DNA of 11,316 bases from an uncultured archaeon (GTDB lineage Archaea; Halobacteriota; Methanosarcinia; Methanotrichales; Methanotrichaceae). The notes beneath the pieces are model-generated. The model saw only the letters and a program-made list of their open reading frames with translations. It was not told the origin of the DNA and made no database searches. The stretch is from contig CABMDX010000141.1 of NCBI GenBank assembly GCA_902385025.1, forward strand, positions 1 through 11,316. Reading direction: 5' to 3'. The position numbers and the translations under genes were made by a program. Shown piece by piece: positions 1 through 6,254 of this stretch. Position 1 is the stretch's first letter, and the number at the start of each line of letters is the position of its first letter.

Positions 1-342
1 CCCCTGAGCCGGGCCGTCAAGAAGTACACAGTTCCCGATCCCGAAAAGCCAGGTGTGCTGGACTTCAAGCATATCAAGCCCTGCAAATTTTATGATGAAT
101 CGGGAAAGGGCTGCAAACTTTACCAGGCGCGGCCCTGGTCTTGCCGCATATTTCCGTTTATTGGAATTTACGGATCGGAGAATCATGTCAAGGTAAACGA
201 GTCGTGCCCTGGCTCGGTTGAGACCATGAAGACGCTGACTGCTGCGCTGGACGAGGTTCGTGCAAATATCAGGGCGAGCGCTTCTCCAGTAGAGGTCAGG
301 CGGGCCAAAGAGGCGCTGAGGGCGGTTTTGGATTCGATTTAG
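1..342 (+). CDS. YkgJ-family cysteine-cluster protein, C-terminal part (5' end outside window)
   Basis: The reading frame is open from base 1, so only the last 113 residues are present. The segment PCKFYDESGKGCKLYQARPW, followed by SCRIFPF, fits the YkgJ/UPF0153 pattern in which spaced cysteines and an RP-x-x-C-R-x-F-P core form a putative zinc- or iron-binding cluster; another cysteine follows in ESCPG. The remaining C-terminus is a charged helix rich in Ala, Arg and Glu. Members of this family are widespread in archaea and bacteria and their biochemical role is largely unknown, so I give no specific function. It ends 210 nt before pyrB, which has its own TATA-like element, so it is probably a separate transcript. 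The family call is fairly secure; N-terminal architecture cannot be judged. Confidence 0.8.
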   Translation, partial: PLSRAVKKYTVPDPEKPGVLDFKHIKPCKFYDESGKGCKLYQARPWSCRIFPFIGIYGSENHVKVNESCPGSVETMKTLTAALDEVRANIRASASPVEVRRAKEALRAVLDSI

Positions 343-522
343 TATTGCTCTTTGGCAATCCGACTGAATTTTTGATATTCCTTCATCCGCTTCCCGGACC
401 CTGGCGGTTTTCATCAGGCAGGGATAGGAGGGCACTCGCAGGATTTGCCAGACACGGATTCTCTCCGAACTCCACTCGGGCCGAAAGAACCAGCCATGCC
501 ATGCGCGACAATAATCAGAAGC

Positions 523-529
523 ATTATAT
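523..529 (+). promoter_or_regulatory. TATA-box-like element of pyrB
   Basis: ATTATAT lies with its centre about 27 bp before the ATG at 553, the usual archaeal distance to the transcription start. This predicts a leaderless or nearly leaderless pyrBI message and supports 553 over the longer frame that opens at 445. The upstream AGAAGC could serve as a weak BRE. Inferred from spacing only. Confidence 0.45.
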
Positions 530-552
530 CCTTTCTTGTTGATGAGAGAAAT

Positions 553-1473
553 ATGTTCATGAAGAGACATGTGCTCTCCATGCGAGAGTTTTCCCGGGAG
601 GAGATCGACTCTGTGCTCGATCTGGCCGCATCCCTGGAGCCCTATGCCCGGGGCAGGAAAAGCGATATGTTTGCGGGCAAAATCCTGGCTCTGCTTTTCT
701 TTGAGCCTTCCACGCGCACTCGCATGTCCTTTGAGACAGCCATGAAGCGTCTGGGTGGCAGCGTCATCAACCTTGGGCCTGCAGAGGGAAGCTCAATCTC
801 CAAGGGCGAGTCGCTTGCGGACACCGTGCGCGTTATTGGCGGCTATGCCGACGCTCTGGTCATTCGCCATCCCAAAGAGGGTTCGGCACGCCTTGCTTCA
901 CAGTTTTCGCCCGTGCCCGTGCTCAATGCAGGCGACGGAGCAGGACATCATCCTACCCAGACGTTGCTGGATCTTTATACCATCAAAAAGGAAAGCTTTC
1001 TCGAGAACCTGCAAATTGCCCTGGTGGGCGACCTGAAATACGGGCGCACAGTCCACTCTCTGGCCTACGCGCTCTCGCTTTATGGAGCCGATATAACTCT
1101 TGTGTCTCCTCCTACCCTGAGAATGCCCGATCCTATAAAGGCCGATCTCTCAAACAAGGGCACAAGGGTTCGTGAAACCTGTGACATTGGAGAGGTGATA
1201 AACAATGTGGATGTGCTTTATATGACCCGCATCCAGCGCGAGAGGTTCCCGGATCCGGTGGAGTATAATAAGGTGGCCAGCAGCTACAGGATCACGCCCG
1301 AGTCTCTGGCTGGCGCTCGCAAGGGTCTCATCATCATGCATCCCCTGCCGCGCGTGGACGAGATTGATCCTTCCGTGGATGGAACAAAGCATGCCCGCTA
1401 TTTCCAACAGTCCTTTTACGGGGTGCCGGTAAGAATGGCACTGCTAAAAATGCTCATCGGCGGAGGCTCCTAG
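553..1473 (+). CDS. pyrB: Aspartate carbamoyltransferase, catalytic subunit
   Basis: Catalyses carbamoyl phosphate + L-aspartate to N-carbamoylaspartate, the committed step of de novo pyrimidine synthesis, in the cytoplasm. From ATG 553 it is 306 aa, the normal family length. The carbamoyl-phosphate signature FFEPSTRTRMSFE is at residues 49-61, the SKGES loop with its catalytic lysine at 83-87, and GHHPTQTLLD at 131-140. R165 lies in DLKYGRT, the aspartate-loop R226/Q228 in TRIQRERF, and MHPLPR at 262-267. All expected active-site blocks are present. The frame is open back to 445, but that extension lacks family similarity and a TATA-like element sits 27 bp before 553. ATG 559 (MKRH) is an alternative start. 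pyrI follows after 1 nt, so the two subunits are co-transcribed and probably translationally coupled. Confidence 0.97.
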   Translation: MFMKRHVLSMREFSREEIDSVLDLAASLEPYARGRKSDMFAGKILALLFFEPSTRTRMSFETAMKRLGGSVINLGPAEGSSISKGESLADTVRVIGGYADALVIRHPKEGSARLASQFSPVPVLNAGDGAGHHPTQTLLDLYTIKKESFLENLQIALVGDLKYGRTVHSLAYALSLYGADITLVSPPTLRMPDPIKADLSNKGTRVRETCDIGEVINNVDVLYMTRIQRERFPDPVEYNKVASSYRITPESLAGARKGLIIMHPLPRVDEIDPSVDGTKHARYFQQSFYGVPVRMALLKMLIGGGS

Positions 1474-1474
1474 C

Positions 1475-1972
1475 ATGGCCGAGATAATGCCTAAAATTGG
1501 ATTAAAAGAGGGACCAAAAGAGCTGCGCGTAAAACCCATCGTAAACGGAACTGTGATCGATCATATTGCCGGGGGTCAGGCGCTCAATGTTCTCAAGATT
1601 CTGGGAATCTCCGGCACAACAGATGCCACGCTCTCCGTCGTCATGAATGTGGAAAGCAGCAAACTTGGCAAAAAGGATATCGTCAAGGTCGAGGACCGCG
1701 AACTGCTGGAGCAGGAGGTAAACAGGATCGCTCTGATCGCTCCGGCTGCGTCCATCAACATCATCCGGGACTATAAGGTGATTGAGAAGCGCCCGGTCGA
1801 TCTGCCCGATGAGATAGTGGGAGTCGTGCGCTGCCAGAATCCCAACTGCATCTCCAATACTCTTGAACCCATCAAGTCCAGGATGCTGGTCAAGGCCAGG
1901 AATCCAGTTTTGCTGCGCTGCCTTTACTGCGAGCAGCCGCTTACAGAGAGGATAGCAGAATACTTAATCTAG
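1475..1972 (+). CDS. pyrI: Aspartate carbamoyltransferase, regulatory subunit
   Basis: The regulatory chain joins PyrB trimers into the allosteric holoenzyme and binds nucleotide effectors. The protein is 165 aa. The N-terminal nucleotide-binding domain carries VNGTVIDHIAGGQALNVLKIL (split here as residues 23-30 and 31-43), the typical start of the family. The C-terminal zinc domain has the expected four cysteines: C120 and C125 (C-x4-C), then C149 and C152 (C-x2-C). GGAGG at 1462-1466, inside the end of pyrB, is 8 nt before ATG 1475; an in-frame ATG at 1487 (MPKIGL) is an alternative. The intact zinc site and adjacency to pyrB indicate a functional allosteric enzyme rather than a free catalytic trimer. 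Confidence 0.97.
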   Translation: MAEIMPKIGLKEGPKELRVKPIVNGTVIDHIAGGQALNVLKILGISGTTDATLSVVMNVESSKLGKKDIVKVEDRELLEQEVNRIALIAPAASINIIRDYKVIEKRPVDLPDEIVGVVRCQNPNCISNTLEPIKSRMLVKARNPVLLRCLYCEQPLTERIAEYLI

Positions 1973-2004
1973 GAGATTATTTTGCCTTAGAGATTATCTT
2001 TGCC
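1970..2004 (+). repeat. Short imperfect direct repeat at the pyrI stop codon
   Basis: GAGATTATTTTGCC (1973-1986) and GAGATTATCTTTGCC (1990-2004) differ by one inserted C and are 3 nt apart; both are preceded by TAG, and the first TAG is the pyrI stop. This looks like a small tandem duplication. Seen directly; function unknown. Confidence 0.6.
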
Positions 2005-2044
2005 TGGCAAATTATTGGCTCAATTGAAAGCTTCGCCGGGCAAA
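1999..2044. promoter_or_regulatory. Pair of palindrome-like motifs upstream of the FKBP gene
   Basis: TTTGCCTGGCAAA (1999-2011) is a perfect 6-bp inverted repeat around one base. TTCGCCGGGCAAA (2032-2044) matches it at 11 of 13 positions. They are 33 bp apart start to start, close to three helical turns, and lie 80-125 bp before the FKBP start. This is compatible with a dimeric regulator binding twice on one DNA face, but the assignment is inference. Confidence 0.3.
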
Positions 2045-2125
2045 GAGATGCGAAAGTATAAGTTGGGACCGGGCATAGGGTGCCGCAGATCAGATGAAGT
2101 TTATAGGTTTAGGATGGAGTTCAAG

Positions 2126-2875
2126 ATGACCGTGAAAAATGGCGATTTCATCAGAATTGACTATCTAGAGAGCGTTGAAGGGCAGCCAATTGCTGCTACC
2201 AATAAGGATGTAGCAACGGAAAAGGGAATCTTTAGTGAGGATGCCCAGTACGGGCCCCACCTCATAGTGGTTGGCGCAGGCCAGCTCGTGAAGGGCTTTG
2301 AAGAAGATCTTATCGGCAAGGAAATAGGCTATTCTGGAACTGTGGAGATACCTCCAGAGAATGCATTCGGTCTGCGTGATGCCAAGAAAATAGAGATAGT
2401 TCCAGTGAACCGGTTTAAGGAGCAGAAGCCCGTTCCAGGTATGCGCGTGGGCGTAGAGGATAAGGTCGGAACAGTTACCAGAGTAATTGGCCGAAAGGTG
2501 AATGTCGACTTCAATCATCCTCTGGCTGGCAGGACCATCGTCTATGAGTACAAGATCATTGAGAATATCGATGATCGGCAGGAAAAGCTCAAGGCGCTGG
2601 TTAAGACCTTTGCCCGCATGGAGCTTGATTCTGAGATTAAGGATGATGTGGCCATAATAACCGTTCCATGGGAGCTGAGCTACTACAAAGAGTGGCTCAT
2701 GATCCGGCGCGGAGTGGCTGATATGATCATCCAGCATCTGGGGATCAAAGAGGTGGACTATATCGAGAAGCATACCGGCGAAAAGGTCAAGGCTGAGCTC
2801 ATCTCTCCACCAGGAAAGGAGATTGCAGCCGAGGCAGAATCTGATGCCCCAGCAAGCGAGCAGGGATCTGTTTAG
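2126..2875 (+). CDS. FKBP-type peptidyl-prolyl cis-trans isomerase, long archaeal SlyD-like form
   Basis: Predicted cytoplasmic folding helper that isomerises X-Pro bonds and chaperones nascent chains. From ATG 2126 it is 249 aa. The FKBP core begins VKNGDFIRIDY and contains VGAGQLVKGFEEDLIGKEIG (49-68) and the PPENAFG turn (76-82). An insert-in-flap (IF) chaperone domain spans roughly 90-130. The core resumes with VDFNHPLAGRTIVYEY (127-142), the counterpart of the SlyD segment VDGNHMLAG. A further alpha/beta domain (about 150-222) and an acidic Ala/Glu/Ser tail match the long archaeal FKBP26 type. The frame extends upstream to a TTG at 2000, but that part has no family similarity. GGAG at 2116-2119 is 6 nt before ATG 2126; ATG 2114 is the alternative. 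TATA-like candidates lie at 2053-2060 and 2100-2105. Confidence 0.93.
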   Translation: MTVKNGDFIRIDYLESVEGQPIAATNKDVATEKGIFSEDAQYGPHLIVVGAGQLVKGFEEDLIGKEIGYSGTVEIPPENAFGLRDAKKIEIVPVNRFKEQKPVPGMRVGVEDKVGTVTRVIGRKVNVDFNHPLAGRTIVYEYKIIENIDDRQEKLKALVKTFARMELDSEIKDDVAIITVPWELSYYKEWLMIRRGVADMIIQHLGIKEVDYIEKHTGEKVKAELISPPGKEIAAEAESDAPASEQGSV

Positions 2876-2881
2876 ATCCAT

Positions 2882-2893
2882 TCTGCTTTTTTA
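2882..2893 (+). terminator. T-tract terminator after the FKBP gene
   Basis: TCTGCTTTTTTATT includes a run of six T (2887-2892) starting 12 nt after the stop codon. Archaeal RNA polymerase terminates at such T-tracts without needing a hairpin. Assigned from position and composition. Confidence 0.45.
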
Positions 2894-3001
2894 TTGATAC
2901 AGTGTCATTATTAGGATTAATATTATGATTTATTCCTATAATTATTGCTTTGGGTATATGCAGGATTATGGGAATAGTATGAGATCTATAGGGCCGAATT
3001 T

Positions 3002-3328
3002 ATGAAAACAACACTGGATGAGGAAGAGGTTAGAACTCTCTTTGCCACCTGCACTAAGGAATGCGATGTTCTTCTGGGCCTCTTTCGGCTGGCCATATCT
3101 GATTGGGATAGGGTGGAATATATTCTAGAAGGCACACCCTGTATTGGAAATGAAGGATGGCACGAAATCTATGATCTCTTCAGGAGATTTAATGAGTCCC
3201 ATCCTGGAGAGAATGTCTTTCCTGGAGGCCTGTGGCTTGGCAATGGCTTTTCTGTGGATAAGACCCTGGGCCCCTGGGAAGTGGACGCCTCGAAATTGAA
3301 GCTCATTTATATGCCTGATTCGAAATGA
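3002..3328 (+). CDS. Uncharacterised 108-aa protein, upstream partner of the Acg-like flavoprotein
   Basis: I do not recognise a family. The protein is small, acidic and probably soluble, with no membrane segment. The N-terminal half is predicted helical (residues about 5-36) and includes CTKEC (17-21). The second half has aromatic and Gly-rich stretches: the motif NEGWHEIYDLFRRF, then GGLWLGNGF and LGPWEVDASKLK. The ATG is preceded by AT-rich DNA with only a weak SD, so initiation might be leaderless. It ends 22 nt before the nitroreductase-like gene on the same strand, so the two are probably one operon; a role linked to that redox protein is inference. Coding is supported by a clean full-length frame in the local strand direction and the operon-like spacing. 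Confidence 0.7.
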   Translation: MKTTLDEEEVRTLFATCTKECDVLLGLFRLAISDWDRVEYILEGTPCIGNEGWHEIYDLFRRFNESHPGENVFPGGLWLGNGFSVDKTLGPWEVDASKLKLIYMPDSK

Positions 3329-3350
3329 TCCAGAACGGAGCAAGAGAAGC

Positions 3351-4445
3351 ATGGCTTTGACTATCAAGTTCACTGTAGCAATTACATTGTTCCTGCTCTT
3401 GGGAGTTGCCCTGGCAGGAATATTCATGCAGCCACACGTATCAACCGATGGCTGGAATCTCAAAGAAAGCGACTTTCCCGCAAATGCCAGCACGCCCGAG
3501 AAGATGAAATTTTTGCTTGGCTATGCCGTCCTTGCTCCATCCATTTACAACAGCCAGCCCTGGAAGTTCAATATATCGGAAAATGAGATCCTGATCCTGG
3601 CCGATAAAACAAGATGGTTGCAGGTCGCAGATGCTGCTAAAAGAGAGCAATATCTGAGCCTAGGGGCGGCTCTCGAGAACCTGGTTCTGGCTGCAGAGCA
3701 CTTTGGATATTCCTGCGATATCACTTACCTTCCCGGTCCGGAAGATGCCATCGCCAGAGCTATATTGAAACCAGAGGGGAGCATTGAGCCGTCCCAAAAC
3801 ACCAGCCTCTTTGAAGCCATTGTCTCTCGCAGCACGTGTCGCCAGATCTATGAGGAACGATCCCCCTCGCCAGAGGATCTTCAAAATCTTATGAGCCAGA
3901 GCGGCGTGCGGGAGGGGCATATCTTCTTGATCTCAGACCAGGATTTGCGTAAAAGGTTCCTAAACCTCACAGTGCAGGCTGATCAGATCCAGTATTCCGA
4001 TGCCAATTATAAGAGCGAACTTGGCCACTGGCTGGGCCAAGGAGTCATGGGCCCCACAGGTCTTCAGGCCCTGATAGCTCAAATTACTGTGGTTCTCCTG
4101 AACTATGGGCCTCAGCAAATGCATGGCGATGCCATGCTTGTGAATAGCACTCCTGTCATCGGCTTCATATGCACTGATGGGAATGATCGAGAATCCCAGA
4201 TTGAGGCAGGCAGGCTTTTGGAGCGATTTTGGCTCGCTGCCACTGTTTCTGGCCTGTGCCTGCATCCCATGAGCCAGACTCTGGAGGTGGCAGAGACAAA
4301 AGCAAAGATGGCAGAGATTCTGCCTCCCGGCTCCGGACACCTGCAGCAGAGCTTCCTGCTGGGCTATCCCCGAACGATAGAAGAGCACACTCCAAGGAGG
4401 GCAGTGGATGACGTTCTGGTTTCTGTGCCGATGGTGAAAGAATAA
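3351..4445 (+). CDS. Acg-family FMN-binding nitroreductase-like protein, membrane-anchored
   Basis: A 364-aa flavoprotein of the nitroreductase fold, Acg-like branch (type: mycobacterial Acg/Rv2032). Residues 6-24 form one hydrophobic segment, so the protein is probably anchored in or exported across the membrane. The domain then shows LAPSIYNSQPWKF (61-73), LGAALENLVLAAEHFGY (104-120), SRSTCRQIYEE (159-169), AGRLLERFWLAATVSG (286-301) with LHPMSQ, and the closing LLGYP (336-340). These are the FMN-contact blocks of the family. Acg proteins are reported to sequester flavin and may lack classical reductase activity, so no substrate is assigned. ATG 3351 is preceded by GGAG at 3337-3340, a slightly long spacing. 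It is 22 nt downstream of the 108-aa gene. The N-terminal anchor is the unusual point. Confidence 0.85.
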   Translation: MALTIKFTVAITLFLLLGVALAGIFMQPHVSTDGWNLKESDFPANASTPEKMKFLLGYAVLAPSIYNSQPWKFNISENEILILADKTRWLQVADAAKREQYLSLGAALENLVLAAEHFGYSCDITYLPGPEDAIARAILKPEGSIEPSQNTSLFEAIVSRSTCRQIYEERSPSPEDLQNLMSQSGVREGHIFLISDQDLRKRFLNLTVQADQIQYSDANYKSELGHWLGQGVMGPTGLQALIAQITVVLLNYGPQQMHGDAMLVNSTPVIGFICTDGNDRESQIEAGRLLERFWLAATVSGLCLHPMSQTLEVAETKAKMAEILPPGSGHLQQSFLLGYPRTIEEHTPRRAVDDVLVSVPMVKE

Positions 4446-4479
4446 GGGGCAAAACGCCATGAGTGCATTCGTTATTCTT

Positions 4480-4800
4480 TGGAAAGGAGGACCACTCCGG
4501 CCGAAATCATAAGCACAGAGGCCTTTTTCATATTCTTCATTTTGCTTTCTCATGCTCGCGCGAGCCTGCCCGGGGGCCCGACCTGCGCTCTGTGCATTTT
4601 CCGCCTTTGACTTCGCTAGGGATTGAATCCTATCCCCCGATTGCCCTCTGGAGAGCACGATCCGGTTTTTCCCACCAAAGAGATGCGATAGCCTTGACTG
4701 GAAGCGCCTGCCAGATGGCGGCGGCAATGCCGGGATTTCTTCCGTCCAGCTCTGCGCTTGCTCTGACTTTTCCGCGAATCTCAATCACCCTGCATGCCAT
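4480..4800 (-). pseudogene. Cyclophilin-like fold (PF04126 type) gene, frameshifted remnant
   Basis: On the minus strand ATG 4800-4798 follows a perfect GGAGG with 8-nt spacing. The frame reads 56 codons and stops with TAG at 4632-4630. The N-terminus (EIRGKVRASAEL, then DGRNPGIAAAIWQALPV) matches the start of archaeal cyclophilin-like proteins, normally about 115-125 aa. Expected later motifs appear in different frames: RIVLS just after the last matching Trp, SIPSEVK past the stop (SIP at 4618-4626), KAENAQ one frame over (4590-4604), PPGR in a third frame (4565-4576), and possibly LCAYDFGRSGPP near 4485-4522. This pattern fits a recently broken gene, or several sequencing indels. It lies 140 nt downstream of queE. 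The left limit is approximate. Confidence 0.55.
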
Positions 4801-4882
4801 AATTCGATCCTCCTTCCTGGAAAATCACTTTCGCCCCGCGCGGCCAAGCTACTCATATTTCGAGGATGCATTATGGTTTAGA

Positions 4883-4921
4883 CCGCCCGGCCATACTATT
4901 CTGACTACTCCCGGCGGGCGG
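4883..4921 (-). terminator. Hairpin just downstream of queE
   Basis: CCGCCCG (4883-4889) pairs with CGGGCGG (4915-4921); allowing one bulged G, two further pairs form (4891-4892 with 4913-4914), around a loop of about 20 nt. On the minus strand it starts 18 nt after the queE stop. No long T-run follows, so it may stabilise the mRNA end rather than terminate transcription. Confidence 0.4.
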
Positions 4922-4939
4922 ATCCATCCCCTCTTCTGC

Positions 4940-5539
4940 TCATCTCTTCATCATGCGGATATGCAGCCTGTCTGAGTAGTTGACGCCCAGACGCAGTGCC
5001 AGATCCCAGACATTTGCAGCGCCTGCCATATCCTGCTCTGCGCCGTAGGCCATCAGCCAGACCCTATCTCTCGCAAGGGTAGGAACGAGCTTCTCCAATT
5101 GCTCGCTTGTCCAGCACCAGGGAGCAGATCCCATTACGAACTTGAGGTGGACATTCCTTTTGCCTGACCAGAAGTCCAGGTGAAAGCCGGACCCTCTCTT
5201 TGGGCTGATTACGACGCACCGAATATTCTTCAGTACCTCTTCTGGTATGAGATTTGTGCCATTGCTCTCGATATGGATTTCTTTGCCATCCAGACAGAGC
5301 AGGCGGATCAGCTCTGCCAGCTCCGACATTTGAAGCGTCGGCTCTCCTCCTGTGATGATAACTCGCGAGCCCGTAACCTTGGATTGGACCTCAGGTATGG
5401 CCAAATCCTGCCATGGCTTCAGGTCCGTATCGCATCCGGCGCAACTGAGGTTGCAGCCCGCCAGCCGGATAAAAGTTGCCGGCCTTCCCATAGCCGGCCC
5501 CTCTCCCTGAATCGAGTAAAAGACCTCTGCTAGCCGCAT
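4940..5539 (-). CDS. queE: 7-carboxy-7-deazaguanine synthase (radical SAM)
   Basis: Converts 6-carboxytetrahydropterin to 7-carboxy-7-deazaguanine, on the route to preQ0 and, in archaea, to archaeosine at tRNA position 15. The protein is 199 aa, within the shorter end of the family. It opens with LAEVFYSIQGEGPAMGRP (3-20), the QueE hallmark, followed by FIRLAGCNLSCAGCD. C29, C33 and C36 form the CxxxCxxC motif that binds the 4Fe-4S cluster. The SAM-site motif VIITGGEPTLQ is at 60-70 and IESNGT at 90-95. The start ATG 5539-5537 has GAGGT/GGAG-type sequence in front. It overlaps by 10 nt the 3' end of a small upstream ORF in another frame, suggesting translational coupling. Other archaeosine genes are not in the window. 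Confidence 0.93.
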   Translation of the reverse strand: MRLAEVFYSIQGEGPAMGRPATFIRLAGCNLSCAGCDTDLKPWQDLAIPEVQSKVTGSRVIITGGEPTLQMSELAELIRLLCLDGKEIHIESNGTNLIPEEVLKNIRCVVISPKRGSGFHLDFWSGKRNVHLKFVMGSAPWCWTSEQLEKLVPTLARDRVWLMAYGAEQDMAGAANVWDLALRLGVNYSDRLHIRMMKR

Positions 5540-5676
5540 GGACCTCTATCTCCTCTGAATTGCGATTCAATGTAAGGCATCAGATCATCCATATTGAGAT
5601 CATCCATCGGATATTCAATCAAATCCACTTGAAGCATCCTATGTATATACTCATCCGAGCTGTCGATCGGTATCAT
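5530..5676 (-). CDS. Small ORF (48 aa) overlapping the queE start
   Basis: A short frame with ATG 5676-5674 and TAG at 5532-5530. It begins MIPIDSSDEYIHRMLQVD, continues with an acidic repeat MDDLNMDDLM (24-33), and ends GDRGPCG. I do not recognise a family. Coding is suggested by three things: it fills the space between a TATA-rich promoter region and queE, its stop lies inside queE codon 3 (10-nt overlap), and the queE SD is embedded in its last codons, a common coupling layout. The composition is acidic and helical-looking, with no membrane segment. The start is uncertain: the TATATATA at 5691-5698 is only about 18 bp from ATG 5676, so ATG 5637 (giving 35 aa) is an alternative. It could also be a non-conserved leader ORF. 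Confidence 0.45.
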   Translation of the reverse strand: MIPIDSSDEYIHRMLQVDLIEYPMDDLNMDDLMPYIESQFRGDRGPCG

Positions 5677-5684
5677 GATTGACC

Positions 5685-5698
5685 GGAAAATATATATA
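5685..5698 (+). promoter_or_regulatory. BRE/TATA element in the divergent region, driving the 5756 gene
   Basis: GGAAAATATATATA has a purine-rich BRE-like part followed by a palindromic TATA. On the plus strand it predicts transcription from about 5721, giving a leader of about 35 nt that includes the SD AGGTGAGG (5743-5750). Because ATATATAT is self-complementary it could also serve the minus-strand small ORF/queE. A second TATA-like TTATATT lies at 5724-5730. Confidence 0.5.
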
Positions 5699-5726
5699 AC
5701 ATTAAAATGTTAATTATTTAACGTTA
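5698..5726. promoter_or_regulatory. Nested palindromes between divergent transcription units
   Basis: AACATT-AA-AATGTT (5698-5711) is a perfect 14-bp palindrome. GTTAA-TTAT-TTAAC (5709-5722) is a second inverted repeat that overlaps it. An outer pair, AACATTAAA (5698-5706) with TTTAACGTT (5718-5726), matches in 8 of 9 positions. The block abuts the TATA and covers the predicted plus-strand start site, the classic place for a repressor operator. Function is inferred. Confidence 0.45.
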
Positions 5727-5755
5727 TATTCTCTCGATTCGAAGGTGAGGAAGAG

Positions 5756-6163
5756 ATGATTAAAATTGGAATTGAGATCAGCCATGGAAAGCTGCGTCGC
5801 GATATCCTCATTCATCCTTCAAGGTATTTCTTCATCCAGTTATCGGATGGCCTGGCCTTCCTCTGCTTTAAGACCTGCAACTTTCGAGGCGAAGACATAA
5901 GGACGCATATAATTGACGGGCTAGCTGTCGATGAGGAGGGAAATCTCAATTCCATCTTCCAGAATGTCATCGGGGACGCCATTCTTGAGCTGCAGGACTG
6001 CAATACGCGGTCCTGGCAAGGAGATGAGTTTCCCATTTCCTCACGCATGAAAAATATGATTTCTCAGATGCCCGACTTAGCTGATTGGATAATCTCATCT
6101 ATTCTGACTGATGGCAGGAATATCATTCTCTGTCACAGTGCCACTGCCCTGAACCCGGAATAG
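5756..6163 (+). CDS. Uncharacterised 135-aa protein
   Basis: No family recognised. ATG 5756 follows AGGTGAGG (5743-5750) with 5-nt spacing, a near-ideal archaeal SD, which strongly supports translation. The N-terminal part looks beta-rich (KIGIEISHGKL, RDILIH, YFFIQL, AFLCFKTCNF). A middle part with DGLAVDEEGNLNSIFQNVIG follows, and the C-terminus (about 95-130) looks helical, with PDLADWIISSI. Cysteines at 37, 41, 82 and 125 are not in an obvious metal motif. No signal peptide or membrane segment is clear. It is the first gene of a plus-strand series with the cupin (91-nt gap) and the HPPD-like protein, and sits behind a promoter with palindromes, so it may be regulated. Shared function with the later genes is only a guess. 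Confidence 0.72.
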   Translation: MIKIGIEISHGKLRRDILIHPSRYFFIQLSDGLAFLCFKTCNFRGEDIRTHIIDGLAVDEEGNLNSIFQNVIGDAILELQDCNTRSWQGDEFPISSRMKNMISQMPDLADWIISSILTDGRNIILCHSATALNPE

Positions 6164-6254
6164 CCATCGGCGGCATTCGCAAAAGAGATGTAGATGGGGC
6201 GATATGTCAACTCTATAATCTGATGAGCTCGGTTCGTTCCTGCGAGGTTATTTA

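Noticed and set aside
445..552. N-terminal extension of pyrB
   Set aside because: The extra 36 residues have no transcarbamoylase similarity, and a TATA-like element lies inside this stretch at the right distance for a start at 553.
2165..2881. Minus-strand 238-aa open frame opposite the FKBP gene
   Set aside because: The plus strand carries clear FKBP and IF-domain motifs; the antisense product has no recognisable pattern and is a shadow.
3960..4784. Minus-strand 274-aa open frame
   Set aside because: Most of it is antisense to the well-supported Acg-like gene. Its first part only coincides with one of the shifted frames of the cyclophilin-like remnant.
4463..4975. Plus-strand 170-aa open frame
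   Set aside because: It is antisense to the cyclophilin-like remnant and the end of queE, has a Pro/Ser/His-rich improbable composition and no SD.
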